A DNA stretch of 64,000 nt. Origin: Pseudoduganella umbonata. GTDB lineage: Bacteria > Pseudomonadota > Gammaproteobacteria > Burkholderiales > Burkholderiaceae_D. Positions 7,380 to 15,572 of this stretch are shown one piece after another. A program made the translations under genes and the position numbers. The notes below the pieces were generated by a model. The model saw only the letters and a program-made list of their open reading frames with translations. It was not told where the DNA came from and ran no database searches. The stretch is from contig NZ_JACHXS010000007.1 in the NCBI RefSeq assembly GCF_014192225.1, positions 1 through 64,000 of the forward strand, read 5' to 3'. Every line of letters starts with the position of its first letter. Position 1 is the stretch's first letter.

Positions 7380-8714
7380 ATGAATATCCCGTTAAAAGTG
7401 CTGTGGTGCGAAGGCGTCACGATAGGTCCGCATCAACTGCAGCAAATGGACCGTTACCACGAAACCCGGCTGCAGCAGATTGCCATGGCGATCAATCCTT
7501 GTTTGTGGGGTGTTCGCAAGGCAAGCTGGAACGTCGACGCGCTAACCAACAATATATTGCTGGCCACCGAGCTGTCGCTGGTATTCCAGGACGGCGAGAT
7601 CTACGATGCGCCGCTCTCCGAGCAAGGGCCAGCGGCAGTGGACCTGTCCACACTTCCAGACGACTGCCAGACATTCACCTACTACGCGGCACTGCCGTTC
7701 GTGAACGGCCACGGCCAGAATATGGAAGCCGATAGTCGCTACGCGCGGACCGAAAATGGAACGGCCGACCTGTTCTCGCGCATGCAGCCGGCTGCCGTTG
7801 CCTATCTGGCAAAGAACGTGCGATTGCTGCCCCATACCGCGGCGCGCGGCGCCTATTTTTCGATCCCCGTCGTGCGCATCCGCCGTGCCACCGCCGGCGG
7901 CTTCGAACTCGACCCCACCTTCATGCCGCCCGCCGTCACGCTGGCTTCCACTGCGGGGCTGGCAACTTTGCTCGACGCGTTGCTGGCCAAGCTGAATACG
8001 AAGATCGCCGCGTTGTATGAACGCCACCGCATGAATGGCCGGCAGGCATTCGAAGTGTACGGTGGCGATTTCTCGACATTCTGGATGTTGAACGTGATCT
8101 GCACGGCGTCTGCGCCGTTGACGCACTGCGCCAACTTCCGCCATCACCACCCGGAATATGTATTCGACCGGATGACTGCGCTGGCTGGCGGGCTGATGAC
8201 GTTCTCGCCCAGATACACGCTGGCCGACCTGCCCAGATATCAGCACGACGCGCCCGGCCCCGGTTTCGAGAAAATCGATGCCATCATCCGCGACCTGATC
8301 GATACAGTGATCTCGTCACGCTATTTCGCGATTCCGCTGGCATCGCCCCCGGCACGTACCTCACTCCACCAAGGCGTGCTCGATACGGCCCGCGTCGACC
8401 ACCGCACCCAGCTGTGCCTGGCTGTGAGTGCGGATATGCCGGCGCTGGAACTGGTCGCCGCCGTGCCAAAACGGTTCAAGATCGGCTCGCCGGACGATGT
8501 CGAGCGCATGATCAGCTCTGCGCTGCCGGGAGTTGAGGTGGTGCACATGGCACAACTACCTAACGAAATACCGGTGCGGCCGAACACGTATTATTTCTCG
8601 CTGACCCCTCACGGCAAGCTATACGAGGAGATGCTGAAATCCCAGGCCATTTCGCTGTATACGCCTGCCGGCATGAAGGAACTTCGGATCGAGCTGTTTG
8701 GTATCGCACCGTGA
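7380..8714 (+). CDS. tssK: T6SS baseplate subunit TssK
   Basis: Protein of 444 aa, the usual size, beginning PLKVLWCEGVTIGPHQLQQMDRY, which matches the TssK (ImpJ/VasE) N-terminal shell-domain motif VLWxEGxxxxPxHxQQ. TssK trimers link the T6SS baseplate to the TssJLM membrane complex and act as receptor-binding-protein-like adaptors. AAAAGGAG 5 bases before the ATG at 7380 fixes the start; an in-frame codon at 7350 is less likely. The gene diverges from the tssF remnant across 181 bases. No other T6SS core gene (tssB, C, H, J, L, M, E, G) is in the window, so TssK looks orphaned unless a second cluster exists elsewhere. Confidence 0.85.
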   Translation: MNIPLKVLWCEGVTIGPHQLQQMDRYHETRLQQIAMAINPCLWGVRKASWNVDALTNNILLATELSLVFQDGEIYDAPLSEQGPAAVDLSTLPDDCQTFTYYAALPFVNGHGQNMEADSRYARTENGTADLFSRMQPAAVAYLAKNVRLLPHTAARGAYFSIPVVRIRRATAGGFELDPTFMPPAVTLASTAGLATLLDALLAKLNTKIAALYERHRMNGRQAFEVYGGDFSTFWMLNVICTASAPLTHCANFRHHHPEYVFDRMTALAGGLMTFSPRYTLADLPRYQHDAPGPGFEKIDAIIRDLIDTVISSRYFAIPLASPPARTSLHQGVLDTARVDHRTQLCLAVSADMPALELVAAVPKRFKIGSPDDVERMISSALPGVEVVHMAQLPNEIPVRPNTYYFSLTPHGKLYEEMLKSQAISLYTPAGMKELRIELFGIAP

Positions 8715-8889
8715 CAGTGAAGGCGAGCGGACGGCTGTGCATTAATGCTGGCCCTTCGCCTGCGTATCGGCTCGTGAATCGACAGGCGATCATCGTCGAT
8801 TCCCATGCCCTGAAAACATCACCTCTAGCAGTGCGTACTGACTGTGCAAATTTTGCGCAACAGGCAACGACATACCTCGTACTTACTTG

Positions 8890-8918
8890 TTGCGTCAAGA
8901 GGCAAATCAAAGTACACT
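8890..8918 (+). promoter_or_regulatory. Strong sigma-70-type promoter for rplC onward
   Basis: TTGCGT (8890-8895), a 17-base spacer, then TACACT (8913-8918), 92 bases before the rplC start. This gives the downstream S10 genes their own promoter, as needed because rpsJ is cut off by the 8.4 kb block and its terminator. A separate hairpin (GAATCGAC 8776-8783 with GTCGATTC 8795-8802) lies upstream without a T-run. Confidence 0.6.
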
Positions 8919-9010
8919 AGCCGGCTTCGGTATGGATACGTCTTTTTTTGTCCTACCATTTTTGTAGTTCAACATAGCCCCGCCCAATCGTAGGTGGGAA
9001 TGGAGAAAAA

Positions 9011-9667
9011 ATGAGCCTTGGCCTCCTCGGTCGCAAGGTTGGCATGATGCGCATCTTCACGGACGACGGGGATTCGATCCCTGTGACCGTGCTGGACGTG
9101 TCGAACAACCGTATCGCCCAAATCAAAACTCCTGAAACGGATGGTTACTCCGCTGTTCAGGTCGTATTCGGTCAACGTCGCGCTTCCCGCGTGACCAAAG
9201 CCGCTGCGGGTCACTACGCCAAAGCTGGTGTCGAAGCCGGTACTCTGCTGAAAGAGTTCCGTGTCGACGCAGCCAAAGCTGCCGAACTGAAAGCTGGCGA
9301 AGTCGTCGCCGTTTCGCTGTTCGAAGTCGGTCAGAAGATCGACGTGCAGGGCACCTCGATCGGTAAAGGCTACGCCGGTACCATCAAGCGTCACAACTTC
9401 GCATCGGGTCGTCAGACTCACGGTAACTCGCGTTCGCACAACGTACCAGGCTCCATCGGTATGGCGCAGGACCCGGGCCGCGTGTTCCCTGGCAAGCGCA
9501 TGACCGGTCACATGGGCGACGTCACCGTCACGACCCAGAACCTGGAAATCGCTCGTATCGACGCTGAACGCCAGCTGCTGCTGGTCAAAGGCGCGGTACC
9601 AGGCGCGAAAAACGGTCAGGTGGTCGTTTCGCCAGCCGTTAAAGTCAAAGCTAAGAAGGGAGCTTAA
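9011..9667 (+). CDS. rplC: 50S ribosomal protein L3
   Basis: Protein of 218 aa (bacterial L3 is usually 205-220). It starts with the LGRKVGMMRIFTDDG family motif and contains the long central loop RQTHGNSRSHNVPGSIGM and GKRMTGHMGD. L3 is a primary assembly protein near the peptidyl transferase centre; the loop carries the glutamine methylated in E. coli L3. GGAGA precedes the ATG. It is here the first gene of the truncated S10 operon and is followed by rplD after 3 bases. Confidence 0.98.
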   Translation: MSLGLLGRKVGMMRIFTDDGDSIPVTVLDVSNNRIAQIKTPETDGYSAVQVVFGQRRASRVTKAAAGHYAKAGVEAGTLLKEFRVDAAKAAELKAGEVVAVSLFEVGQKIDVQGTSIGKGYAGTIKRHNFASGRQTHGNSRSHNVPGSIGMAQDPGRVFPGKRMTGHMGDVTVTTQNLEIARIDAERQLLLVKGAVPGAKNGQVVVSPAVKVKAKKGA

Positions 9668-9670
9668 TTC

Positions 9671-10291
9671 ATGGAACTCAAGCTCTTGAACGCTGAAGGT
9701 CAAGCCGCGTCCAACGTTGCTGCTGCAGACACCGTCTTCGGCCGCGATTACAACGAAGCCCTGATCCACCAGATCGTGGTTGCTTATGCAGCGAACGCCC
9801 GTAGCGGCAACCGCGCGCAGAAGGACCGTGAACAGGTTCACCACACGACCAAGAAGCCTTGGCGCCAGAAAGGCACCGGCCGCGCCCGTGCTGGTATGTC
9901 GTCGTCGCCACTGTGGCGTGGCGGTGGTCGCATCTTCCCGAACTCGCCTGACGAGAACTTCACCCACAAAGTGAACAAGAAGATGTACCGCGCAGGTCTG
10001 TGCTCGATCCTCTCCCAGCTGGCTCGCGAAGAGCGCCTGGTCGTGATCGAAGAACTGTCGATCGAAGCCCCGAAAACCAAGCTGCTGTCGCAAAAGCTGA
10101 CCGGCCTGGGTCTGGATTCGGTCCTGATCATCACCGACAACATCGAAGAAAACCTGCTGCTGGCTTCCCGCAACCTGCCGAACGTGCTGGTCGTGGAACC
10201 GCGTCATGCAGATCCAATGTCGCTGGTCTTCTACAAGAAGATCCTGGTTACCAAAGCGGCACTGGCCAAGATTGAGGAGTTGCTGGCATGA
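9671..10291 (+). CDS. rplD: 50S ribosomal protein L4
   Basis: Protein of 206 aa with the conserved loop region QKDREQVHHTTKKPWRQKGT, GRARAG and SSPLWRGGG, which in the family lines the peptide exit tunnel. In E. coli L4 is also the translational and transcriptional repressor of the S10 operon, acting on the rpsJ leader. Whether that feedback survives here, with rpsJ detached, is unclear. GGGAG inside the end of rplC serves as binding site. The stop overlaps rplW as ATGA. Confidence 0.98.
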   Translation: MELKLLNAEGQAASNVAAADTVFGRDYNEALIHQIVVAYAANARSGNRAQKDREQVHHTTKKPWRQKGTGRARAGMSSSPLWRGGGRIFPNSPDENFTHKVNKKMYRAGLCSILSQLAREERLVVIEELSIEAPKTKLLSQKLTGLGLDSVLIITDNIEENLLLASRNLPNVLVVEPRHADPMSLVFYKKILVTKAALAKIEELLA

Positions 10292-10602
10292 GCGCCGTCA
10301 AATTTAGCGAAGAGCGCCTGTTGAAGGTGCTGGTGGCGCCGGTCATTTCCGAGAAGGCCACCATGGTCGCGGAAAAGAACGAGCAGATCGTTTTCCGTGT
10401 TGCTCCGGATGCGACCAAGCCAGAAATCAAGGCCGCCGTTGAACTGCTGTTCAAGGTTGAAGTGGAATCGGTGCAGACCGTAAACCGCGAAGGTAAAGTC
10501 AAGCGTTCGGGTCGTTTCATCGGCCGTCGCAATGCTACCAAGCGTGCTTTCGTGTGCCTGAAGCCTGGCCAGGAAATCAATTTCTCCGAGGAGGCTAAAT
10601 AA
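10288..10602 (+). CDS. rplW: 50S ribosomal protein L23
   Basis: Protein of 104 aa with the family's VLVAPVISEKATM start and the KRSGRFIGRRNATKRAFV segment. L23 sits at the tunnel exit and is the docking site for trigger factor and SRP. The ATG overlaps the rplD stop by 4 bases and the stop overlaps the rplB start by 1 base (TAATG), consistent with translational coupling. GAGGAG lies upstream within rplD. Confidence 0.98.
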   Translation: MSAVKFSEERLLKVLVAPVISEKATMVAEKNEQIVFRVAPDATKPEIKAAVELLFKVEVESVQTVNREGKVKRSGRFIGRRNATKRAFVCLKPGQEINFSEEAK

Positions 10603-11429
10603 TGGCACTCGTTAAGATGAAGCCAACCTCCCCAGGCCGTCGCGGCATGGTGAAGGTTGTCAACGCCGACCTGTACAAAGGTCGTCCGCTGGCAGCCCTG
10701 GTTGAGAAAAAATCGAAGACCGCCGGCCGTAACAACAACGGCCACATCACCACCCGTCATATCGGTGGTGGTCACAAGCAGCACTACCGTATCGTCGACT
10801 TCAAGCGCAACAAGGATGGCATTCCGGCGAAAGTGGAACGTATCGAATACGATCCGAACCGCACGGCGCACATCGCCCTGCTGTGCTACGCCGACGGCGA
10901 GCGCAAGTATGTGATCGCGTCCAAAGGCCTGTCCGTCGGCGATACGCTGATGAACGGCTCGGAAGCGCCGATCAAGGCCGGCAACACCCTGCCGATCCGC
11001 AATATCCCGGTTGGTACCGTGATCCACTGCGTCGAAATGCTGCCAGGTAAAGGTGCCCAGATGGCACGTACCGCCGGTGCCGCAGTCGTGCTGATGGCCC
11101 GCGAAGGTACTTACGCCCAGGTGCGTCTGCGCTCCGGCGAAGTGCGCCGCGTGCATATCGAGTGCCGCGCAACCGTGGGCGAAGTCGGCAATGCCGAACA
11201 CAGCCTGCGCAAGATCGGTAAAGCCGGTGCGATGCGTTGGCGCGGTGTCCGCCCGACCGTCCGTGGTGTCGTGATGAACCCGATCGACCACCCGCACGGT
11301 GGTGGTGAAGGCCGTACCGCCGCTGGCCGTCACCCAGTGTCGCCATGGGGCCAGCAGACCAAGGGCAAGAAGACGCGTTCGAACAAGCGCACTTCTTCGA
11401 TGATCGTCTCGCGCCGCGGCAAGAAATAA
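10602..11429 (+). CDS. rplB: 50S ribosomal protein L2
   Basis: Protein of 275 aa, the usual length. It has the KPTSPGRRG start, the RNNNGHITTRHIGGGHKQHY block, and the C-terminal MNPIDHPHGGGEGR signature, whose histidine is important for peptidyl transfer in bacterial L2. It is one of the most conserved 50S proteins and bridges the subunits. GAGGAGG at the end of rplW supplies the binding site. Confidence 0.98.
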   Translation: MALVKMKPTSPGRRGMVKVVNADLYKGRPLAALVEKKSKTAGRNNNGHITTRHIGGGHKQHYRIVDFKRNKDGIPAKVERIEYDPNRTAHIALLCYADGERKYVIASKGLSVGDTLMNGSEAPIKAGNTLPIRNIPVGTVIHCVEMLPGKGAQMARTAGAAVVLMAREGTYAQVRLRSGEVRRVHIECRATVGEVGNAEHSLRKIGKAGAMRWRGVRPTVRGVVMNPIDHPHGGGEGRTAAGRHPVSPWGQQTKGKKTRSNKRTSSMIVSRRGKK

Positions 11430-11438
11430 GGATAAATC

Positions 11439-11714
11439 ATGACCCGTTCATTGAAAAAAGGGCCGTTCTGCGACGCCCACCTGGTGAAGAAAGTCGAAGC
11501 CGCGCAAGCGACGAAAGACAAGAAGCCAATCAAAACCTGGTCCCGCCGTTCGACGATCATGCCTGACTTTATCGGCCTGACGATTGCCGTGCACAACGGC
11601 AAGGTGCACGTGCCTGTGTACGTGTCCGAGAACATGGTTGGTCACAAGCTCGGCGAGTTCGCGCTGACCCGTACGTTCAAGGGCCACGCTGCTGACAAAA
11701 AGGCGAAGAAATAA
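11439..11714 (+). CDS. rpsS: 30S ribosomal protein S19
   Basis: Protein of 91 aa with the S19 pattern TRSLKKGPF near the start and TWSRRSTIMPDFIG in the middle. S19 forms a complex with S13 in the 30S head and contacts the A-site finger. The start is 9 bases after rplB with AAGGA upstream. The stop overlaps the rplV start by one base. Confidence 0.98.
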   Translation: MTRSLKKGPFCDAHLVKKVEAAQATKDKKPIKTWSRRSTIMPDFIGLTIAVHNGKVHVPVYVSENMVGHKLGEFALTRTFKGHAADKKAKK

Positions 11715-12043
11715 TGGAAACCAAAGCAATCCTCAAAGGCGTACGCCTGTCGGATCAAAAGGGTCGCCTGGTGGCTGACCTGATCCGCGGCAAGAAGGTT
11801 GACGCTGCGCTGAACATCCTGCAGTTCAGCCCGAAAAAAGGCGCGGCCATCCTGAAGAAAGTGCTGGAGTCCGCTATTGCGAACGCCGAGCACAACGATG
11901 GTGCCGATATCGACGAGCTGTACGTGAAAACGATCTACGTCGAAAAGGGCCCGATCCTGAAGCGCTTCACCGCGCGTGCAAAGGGCCGTGGCGACCGTAT
12001 CTCGAAGCAGTCCTGCCACGTCTACCTGACGGTCGGAAACTAA
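11714..12043 (+). CDS. rplV: 50S ribosomal protein L22
   Basis: Protein of 109 aa, typical length. It has the N-terminal SDQKGRLVADLIRGKKVDAA block and the C-terminal beta-hairpin GPILKRFTARAKGRGDRI, which in the family reaches into the exit tunnel and is a site of macrolide resistance changes. Overlap with rpsS (TAATG) suggests coupled translation. Confidence 0.98.
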   Translation: METKAILKGVRLSDQKGRLVADLIRGKKVDAALNILQFSPKKGAAILKKVLESAIANAEHNDGADIDELYVKTIYVEKGPILKRFTARAKGRGDRISKQSCHVYLTVGN

Positions 12044-12052
12044 GGAGCCAAG

Positions 12053-12841
12053 ATGGGACAGAAAATTCATCCAACCGGCTTCCGTCTGGCCGTTACCCGT
12101 AACTGGGCTTCCCGCTGGTACGCGACCAACGGCAACTTCGCTTCGATGCTGAACGAAGACCTGAAGGCACGCGCCTACCTGAAGAAGAAGCTGAAGAACG
12201 CCTCCGTCGGCCGCATCGTCATCGAGCGTCCTGCGAAGAACGCCCGCTTCACCGTGTACAGCTCCCGTCCGGGCGTCGTGATCGGTAAAAAAGGCGAAGA
12301 CATCGAAGTGCTGAAGTCGGAACTGACCAAGATCATGGGCGTGCCGGTGCACGTCAATATCGAGGAAATCCGCAAGCCGGAAATCGATTCGCAGCTGATC
12401 GCCGATTCGATCGCCCAGCAGCTGGAAAAGCGGATCATGTTCCGCCGCGCCATGAAGCGCGCAATGCAGAATGCAATGCGCCTGGGTGCTGTCGGCATCA
12501 AGATCATGTCGTCCGGCCGTCTGAACGGCATCGAGATCGCCCGTACCGAATGGTATCGCGAAGGCCGCGTGCCTCTGCATACCCTGAAGGCGGACATCGA
12601 CTACGGCACGTCCGAAGCATCGACCACCTACGGCATCATCGGCGTCAAGGTTTGGGTGTACAAGGGTGACCGCTCCGCTACCGGCGAAGCACCAGTCATC
12701 GACACCCCGGCTGACGAGAAGAAGCCACGCGGCCCGCGCCGCGATGATGGCAAGCCGGGCGGCCGCCCACGTCCAGGTCCGGGCGCCAAACCAGGCGCCC
12801 CAGCCGCTCGCCGCGCTGCGAAGCCGGCTGCAGCTGAATAA
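12053..12841 (+). CDS. rpsC: 30S ribosomal protein S3 with a long basic tail
   Basis: Protein of 262 aa, longer than the 233 of E. coli. It has the GQKIHPTGFRLAV start, a KH-domain core with VVIGKKGEDI, and the MGAVGIK-type C-terminal domain. S3 lies at the mRNA entry site and has helicase activity with S4. The last roughly 50 residues form a low-complexity Pro/Arg/Gly/Ala tail, probably disordered, a feature known from betaproteobacterial S3. AAGGAG lies 6 bases before the ATG. Confidence 0.98.
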   Translation: MGQKIHPTGFRLAVTRNWASRWYATNGNFASMLNEDLKARAYLKKKLKNASVGRIVIERPAKNARFTVYSSRPGVVIGKKGEDIEVLKSELTKIMGVPVHVNIEEIRKPEIDSQLIADSIAQQLEKRIMFRRAMKRAMQNAMRLGAVGIKIMSSGRLNGIEIARTEWYREGRVPLHTLKADIDYGTSEASTTYGIIGVKVWVYKGDRSATGEAPVIDTPADEKKPRGPRRDDGKPGGRPRPGPGAKPGAPAARRAAKPAAAE

Positions 12842-12855
12842 GCAGGAGAATAAGC

Positions 12856-13275
12856 ATGCTGCAACCATCTCGCAGGAAGTATCGTAAAGAGCAGAAAGGC
12901 CGTAATACCGGCATTTCGCATACGCGCGGCACCGCCGTGTCGTTCGGCGAATTCGGTCTGAAAGCCGTCGCGCGTGGCCGTATCACGGCACGCCAGATCG
13001 AAGCTGCCCGTCGTGCCATGACCCGTCACATCAAGCGTGGCGGCCGTATCTGGATCCGTATCTTCCCGGACAAGCCGATTTCGAACAAGCCGGCTGAAGT
13101 CCGTATGGGTAACGGTAAGGGTAACCCGGAGTACTACGTGGCTGAAATCCAGCCAGGTAAAGTGCTGTACGAAATGGACGGCGTCGGCGAAGAGCTGGCA
13201 CGCGAAGCGTTCCGCCTGGCTGCTGCCAAACTGCCGCTGGCAACCACCTTCGTGGTGCGCCAGGTTGGCCAATAA
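12856..13275 (+). CDS. rplP: 50S ribosomal protein L16
   Basis: Protein of 139 aa with the typical MLQPSRRKYRKEQKG start and GRIWIRIFPDKP and GKGNPEYYVAEI blocks. L16 helps shape the A site of the 50S subunit and is hydroxylated on an arginine in E. coli. AGGAGA precedes the ATG. It lies between rpsC and rpmC, in the standard order. Confidence 0.98.
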   Translation: MLQPSRRKYRKEQKGRNTGISHTRGTAVSFGEFGLKAVARGRITARQIEAARRAMTRHIKRGGRIWIRIFPDKPISNKPAEVRMGNGKGNPEYYVAEIQPGKVLYEMDGVGEELAREAFRLAAAKLPLATTFVVRQVGQ

Positions 13276-13287
13276 TTGGAGTGAAAT

Positions 13288-13479
13288 ATGAAAGCATCTG
13301 AACTCCGTGGCAAAGACCAGGCTGCTCTGCAGAAAGAACTGAACGACCTGCTGAAGGCACAGTTCGGCCTGCGTATGCAAAGCGCCACGCAACAGCTGAG
13401 CAACAACTCGCAGCTGAAGAAGGTCCGCCGCGACATCGCACGCGTCAAAACGGTTATGAACACGAAGGAAGCCAAATGA
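13288..13479 (+). CDS. rpmC: 50S ribosomal protein L29
   Basis: Small helical protein of 63 aa with the L29 pattern MKASELRGKD, a central KAQFGLRMQ, and a C-terminal KKVRRDIARVKT. L29 lies beside L23 near the tunnel exit. TGGAGTG lies just before the ATG, and the stop overlaps rpsQ as ATGA. Confidence 0.97.
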   Translation: MKASELRGKDQAALQKELNDLLKAQFGLRMQSATQQLSNNSQLKKVRRDIARVKTVMNTKEAK

Positions 13480-13748
13480 ACGAACCAGTGAAACAGTCGC
13501 TCAAGCGCACGCTGATCGGTAAAGTGGTGTCCGACAAGATGGACAAGACCGTTACCGTGCTGATCGAGCGTCACGTCAAGCACCCTCTGTACGGCAAGAT
13601 CATCGTGCGTTCGGCGAAATACCACGCACATGACGAAACCAACCAGGTCAAAGCCGGTGATACGGTGGAAATCTCGGAAGGTCGTCCGATCTCCAAAACG
13701 AAGGCGTGGACGGTGACCCGTGTAGTGCAAGCTGCACAAATCGTCTAA
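13476..13748 (+). CDS. rpsQ: 30S ribosomal protein S17
   Basis: Protein of 90 aa with the OB-fold signature LIGKVVSDKMDKTVTVL and the GDTVEISEGRPISKTKAW block. S17 binds 16S rRNA early in 30S assembly. It overlaps rpmC by 4 bases and is the last gene of the S10 operon; a strong terminator follows 8 bases later. Confidence 0.98.
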   Translation: MNEPVKQSLKRTLIGKVVSDKMDKTVTVLIERHVKHPLYGKIIVRSAKYHAHDETNQVKAGDTVEISEGRPISKTKAWTVTRVVQAAQIV

Positions 13749-13756
13749 AAAGAAAC

Positions 13757-13788
13757 ACGGGCGGGGACGTTGCGTTCCCGTCCGTTTT
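13757..13788 (+). terminator. Intrinsic terminator closing the S10 operon
   Basis: A 12-pair stem (ACGGGCGGGGAC at 13757-13768 with GTTCCCGTCCGT at 13774-13785, two G-U pairs), a GTTGC loop, then TTTT. It directly follows rpsQ. Confidence 0.85.
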
Positions 13789-13805
13789 CCAATTAGTTCT
13801 TGCAG

Positions 13806-13835
13806 GCCCGCAGGTTGTATGTAATACTTGCGGGC
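13806..13835 (+). promoter_or_regulatory. Hairpin in the leader between rpsQ and rplN
   Basis: Arms GCCCGCAGGT (13806-13815) and ACTTGCGGGC (13826-13835) form a 10-pair stem with a 10-base loop and no following T-run. It lies in the 259-base gap before the spc cluster. It could be part of a regulatory leader; no ligand or protein is implied by the sequence itself. Confidence 0.4.
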
Positions 13836-14007
13836 TTCGTTCATGTATCGCCGCTAAGTGTCTTTCCACAGACGCGGTTTCGCGGTCAGTACTGTATGAA
13901 GGTCAAGCACCCAAACAGCAATGCAGCAGCATGGCTGGCGGGACCAAGACTGACCGAGAGGTCCGCATTGTGTGGATTCTTCGGCTTAAGTTGGGAAAGA
14001 GAATACT

Positions 14008-14376
14008 ATGATTCAAACTGAAAGCCGGCTCGAGGTAGCCGACAACACCGGTGCGAAAGAAGTTATGTGCATCAAGGTGTTGGGCGGTTCCAAGCGCCGT
14101 TACGCTGGCATCGGCGACGTGATCAAGGTCACGGTTAAGCAGGCGCAGCCTCGTGGCCGCGTCAAAAAAGGTGAAATTTATAACGCCGTGGTTGTGCGCA
14201 CCGCTAAGGGTGTGCGTCGCCAGGACGGTTCCCTGGTCAAGTTCGACGGCAACGCTGCCGTTCTGCTGAACTCCAAACTGGAACCGATCGGTACCCGTAT
14301 CTTTGGCCCGGTGACGCGCGAACTGCGCACCGAGAAGTTCATGAAGATCGTGTCCCTGGCACCGGAAGTCCTGTAA
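14008..14376 (+). CDS. rplN: 50S ribosomal protein L14
   Basis: Protein of 122 aa starting MIQTESRLEVADNTGAKEVM, with GDVIKVTVKQAQPRG and TRIFGPVTRELR blocks, all typical of L14. It forms an intersubunit bridge with 16S rRNA and binds L19 and the silencing factor RsfS. It is the first gene of the spc cluster. GGGAAAGAGAA precedes the ATG. It is separated from rpsQ by 259 bases containing a terminator and a hairpin, so a new promoter is expected there, though no clear box pair was found. Confidence 0.98.
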   Translation: MIQTESRLEVADNTGAKEVMCIKVLGGSKRRYAGIGDVIKVTVKQAQPRGRVKKGEIYNAVVVRTAKGVRRQDGSLVKFDGNAAVLLNSKLEPIGTRIFGPVTRELRTEKFMKIVSLAPEVL

Positions 14377-14385
14377 GGAGTCACA

Positions 14386-14700
14386 ATGGATAAGATTCGC
14401 AAAAACGACGAAGTCGTCGTCCTGACCGGCAAGGACAAGGGCAAGCGCGGCGTAGTGACCCAGCGTGTAGACGCTGAGCACGTCGTGGTAGAAGGCGTGA
14501 ACGTGGCCAAGAAGGCCGTCAAGCCGAACCCGATGACGGGCGTAACTGGTGGCATCGTCGACAAGACCATGCCGATTCACGTGTCCAACGTTGCTCTGTT
14601 CAACGCTGCGACCGGCAAGGCCGATCGCGTGGGCTTCAAGGAAGTGGATGGTAAAAAAGTCCGCGTCTTCAAGTCCTCCGGCGAAGTAGTGAAGGGGTAA
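14386..14700 (+). CDS. rplX: 50S ribosomal protein L24
   Basis: Protein of 104 aa with the KOW-motif start RKNDEVVVLTGKDKGKRG and the usual VDKTMPIHVSNVALFN block. L24 initiates 50S assembly. AAGGAG precedes the ATG, 9 bases after rplN. Confidence 0.97.
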   Translation: MDKIRKNDEVVVLTGKDKGKRGVVTQRVDAEHVVVEGVNVAKKAVKPNPMTGVTGGIVDKTMPIHVSNVALFNAATGKADRVGFKEVDGKKVRVFKSSGEVVKG

Positions 14701-14706
14701 TTGAAA

Positions 14707-15246
14707 ATGGCCCGTCTGCAACAAGTATACAAAGAGAAGGTCGTTTCCGAGCTGACCGAGAAATTCGGCTACAAATCGGTAATGGAAGTGCCGCGCCTGA
14801 CGAAAATCACCCTGAACATGGGTGTGGGCGAAGCAATCGCTGACAAGAAGGTCCTGGAACACGCCGTTGGCGACCTGACCAAGATCGCCGGCCAGAAGCC
14901 GGTGACCACCAAGTCGCGTAAAGCTATCGCCGGTTTCAAGATCCGCGAAGGCTACCCGATCGGTACCATGGTGACCCTGCGTGGCGCCCGTATGTATGAA
15001 TTCCTGGATCGCTTCATCACCGTGGCACTGCCGCGCGTGCGCGACTTCCGTGGTGTGTCCGGCCGCTCGTTCGATGGCCGTGGCAACTACAACATCGGCG
15101 TCAAAGAGCAGATCATCTTCCCGGAAATCGAGTACGACAAGATCGACGCGCTGCGTGGCATGAACATCTCGATCACCACGACCGCCAAGACCGACGACGA
15201 AGCGAAAGCTCTGCTCGCCGCATTCAAATTCCCGTTCAGGAACTAA
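14707..15246 (+). CDS. rplE: 50S ribosomal protein L5
   Basis: Protein of 179 aa, exactly the usual size if started at the ATG at 14707 (MARLQQVYKEKVV). A TTG two codons earlier is in frame but less likely. It shows LTKITLNMGVGEA and the RDFRGVSGRSFDGRGNYNIG block of L5, the central-protuberance protein that binds 5S rRNA and contacts P-site tRNA. The binding site AAGGGG lies inside the end of rplX at a long spacing. Confidence 0.97.
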   Translation: MARLQQVYKEKVVSELTEKFGYKSVMEVPRLTKITLNMGVGEAIADKKVLEHAVGDLTKIAGQKPVTTKSRKAIAGFKIREGYPIGTMVTLRGARMYEFLDRFITVALPRVRDFRGVSGRSFDGRGNYNIGVKEQIIFPEIEYDKIDALRGMNISITTTAKTDDEAKALLAAFKFPFRN

Positions 15247-15252
15247 CCGATC

Positions 15253-15558
15253 ATGGCAAAACTCGCACTGATTAACCGTGAACAGAAGCGTGCCGACCTG
15301 GTGGAGAAATTCGCCGCTAAGCGCGCCGCCCTGAAAGCCATCATCGACGACCAGTCGAAGTCGGAAGAAGAGCGTTACGAAGCCCGCCTGAAACTGCAGG
15401 CCCTGCCGCGTAACTCTGCACCGACCCGCCAGCGTAACCGCTGCGCCATCACCGGCCGTCCACGTGGCACCTTCCGTAAATTCGGTCTGGCCCGCACCAA
15501 GCTCCGTGAATTCGCCATGCGTGGTGAAATCCCGGGTATGACCAAAGCCAGCTGGTAA
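15253..15558 (+). CDS. rpsN: 30S ribosomal protein S14 (zinc-independent form)
   Basis: Protein of 101 aa, the long form, with GRPRGTFRKFGLARTKLREFA and the terminal GMTKASW. Only one cysteine is present, so this is the C-minus paralogue that does not bind zinc, unlike L36 in the same cluster. S14 completes the 30S head. The binding site is weak (AGGAAC at the end of rplE), suggesting coupling to rplE translation. Confidence 0.97.
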   Translation: MAKLALINREQKRADLVEKFAAKRAALKAIIDDQSKSEEERYEARLKLQALPRNSAPTRQRNRCAITGRPRGTFRKFGLARTKLREFAMRGEIPGMTKASW

Positions 15559-15572
15559 TAGGAGAATAAGCA

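Noticed and set aside
8776..8802. Hairpin after tssK as its terminator
   Set aside because: The 8-pair stem has no T-run on either side and a long loop.
600..9010. The accessory block as a prophage or integrative element
   Set aside because: No integrase, att-like direct repeats, tRNA target or phage structural genes apart from T6SS parts were seen.
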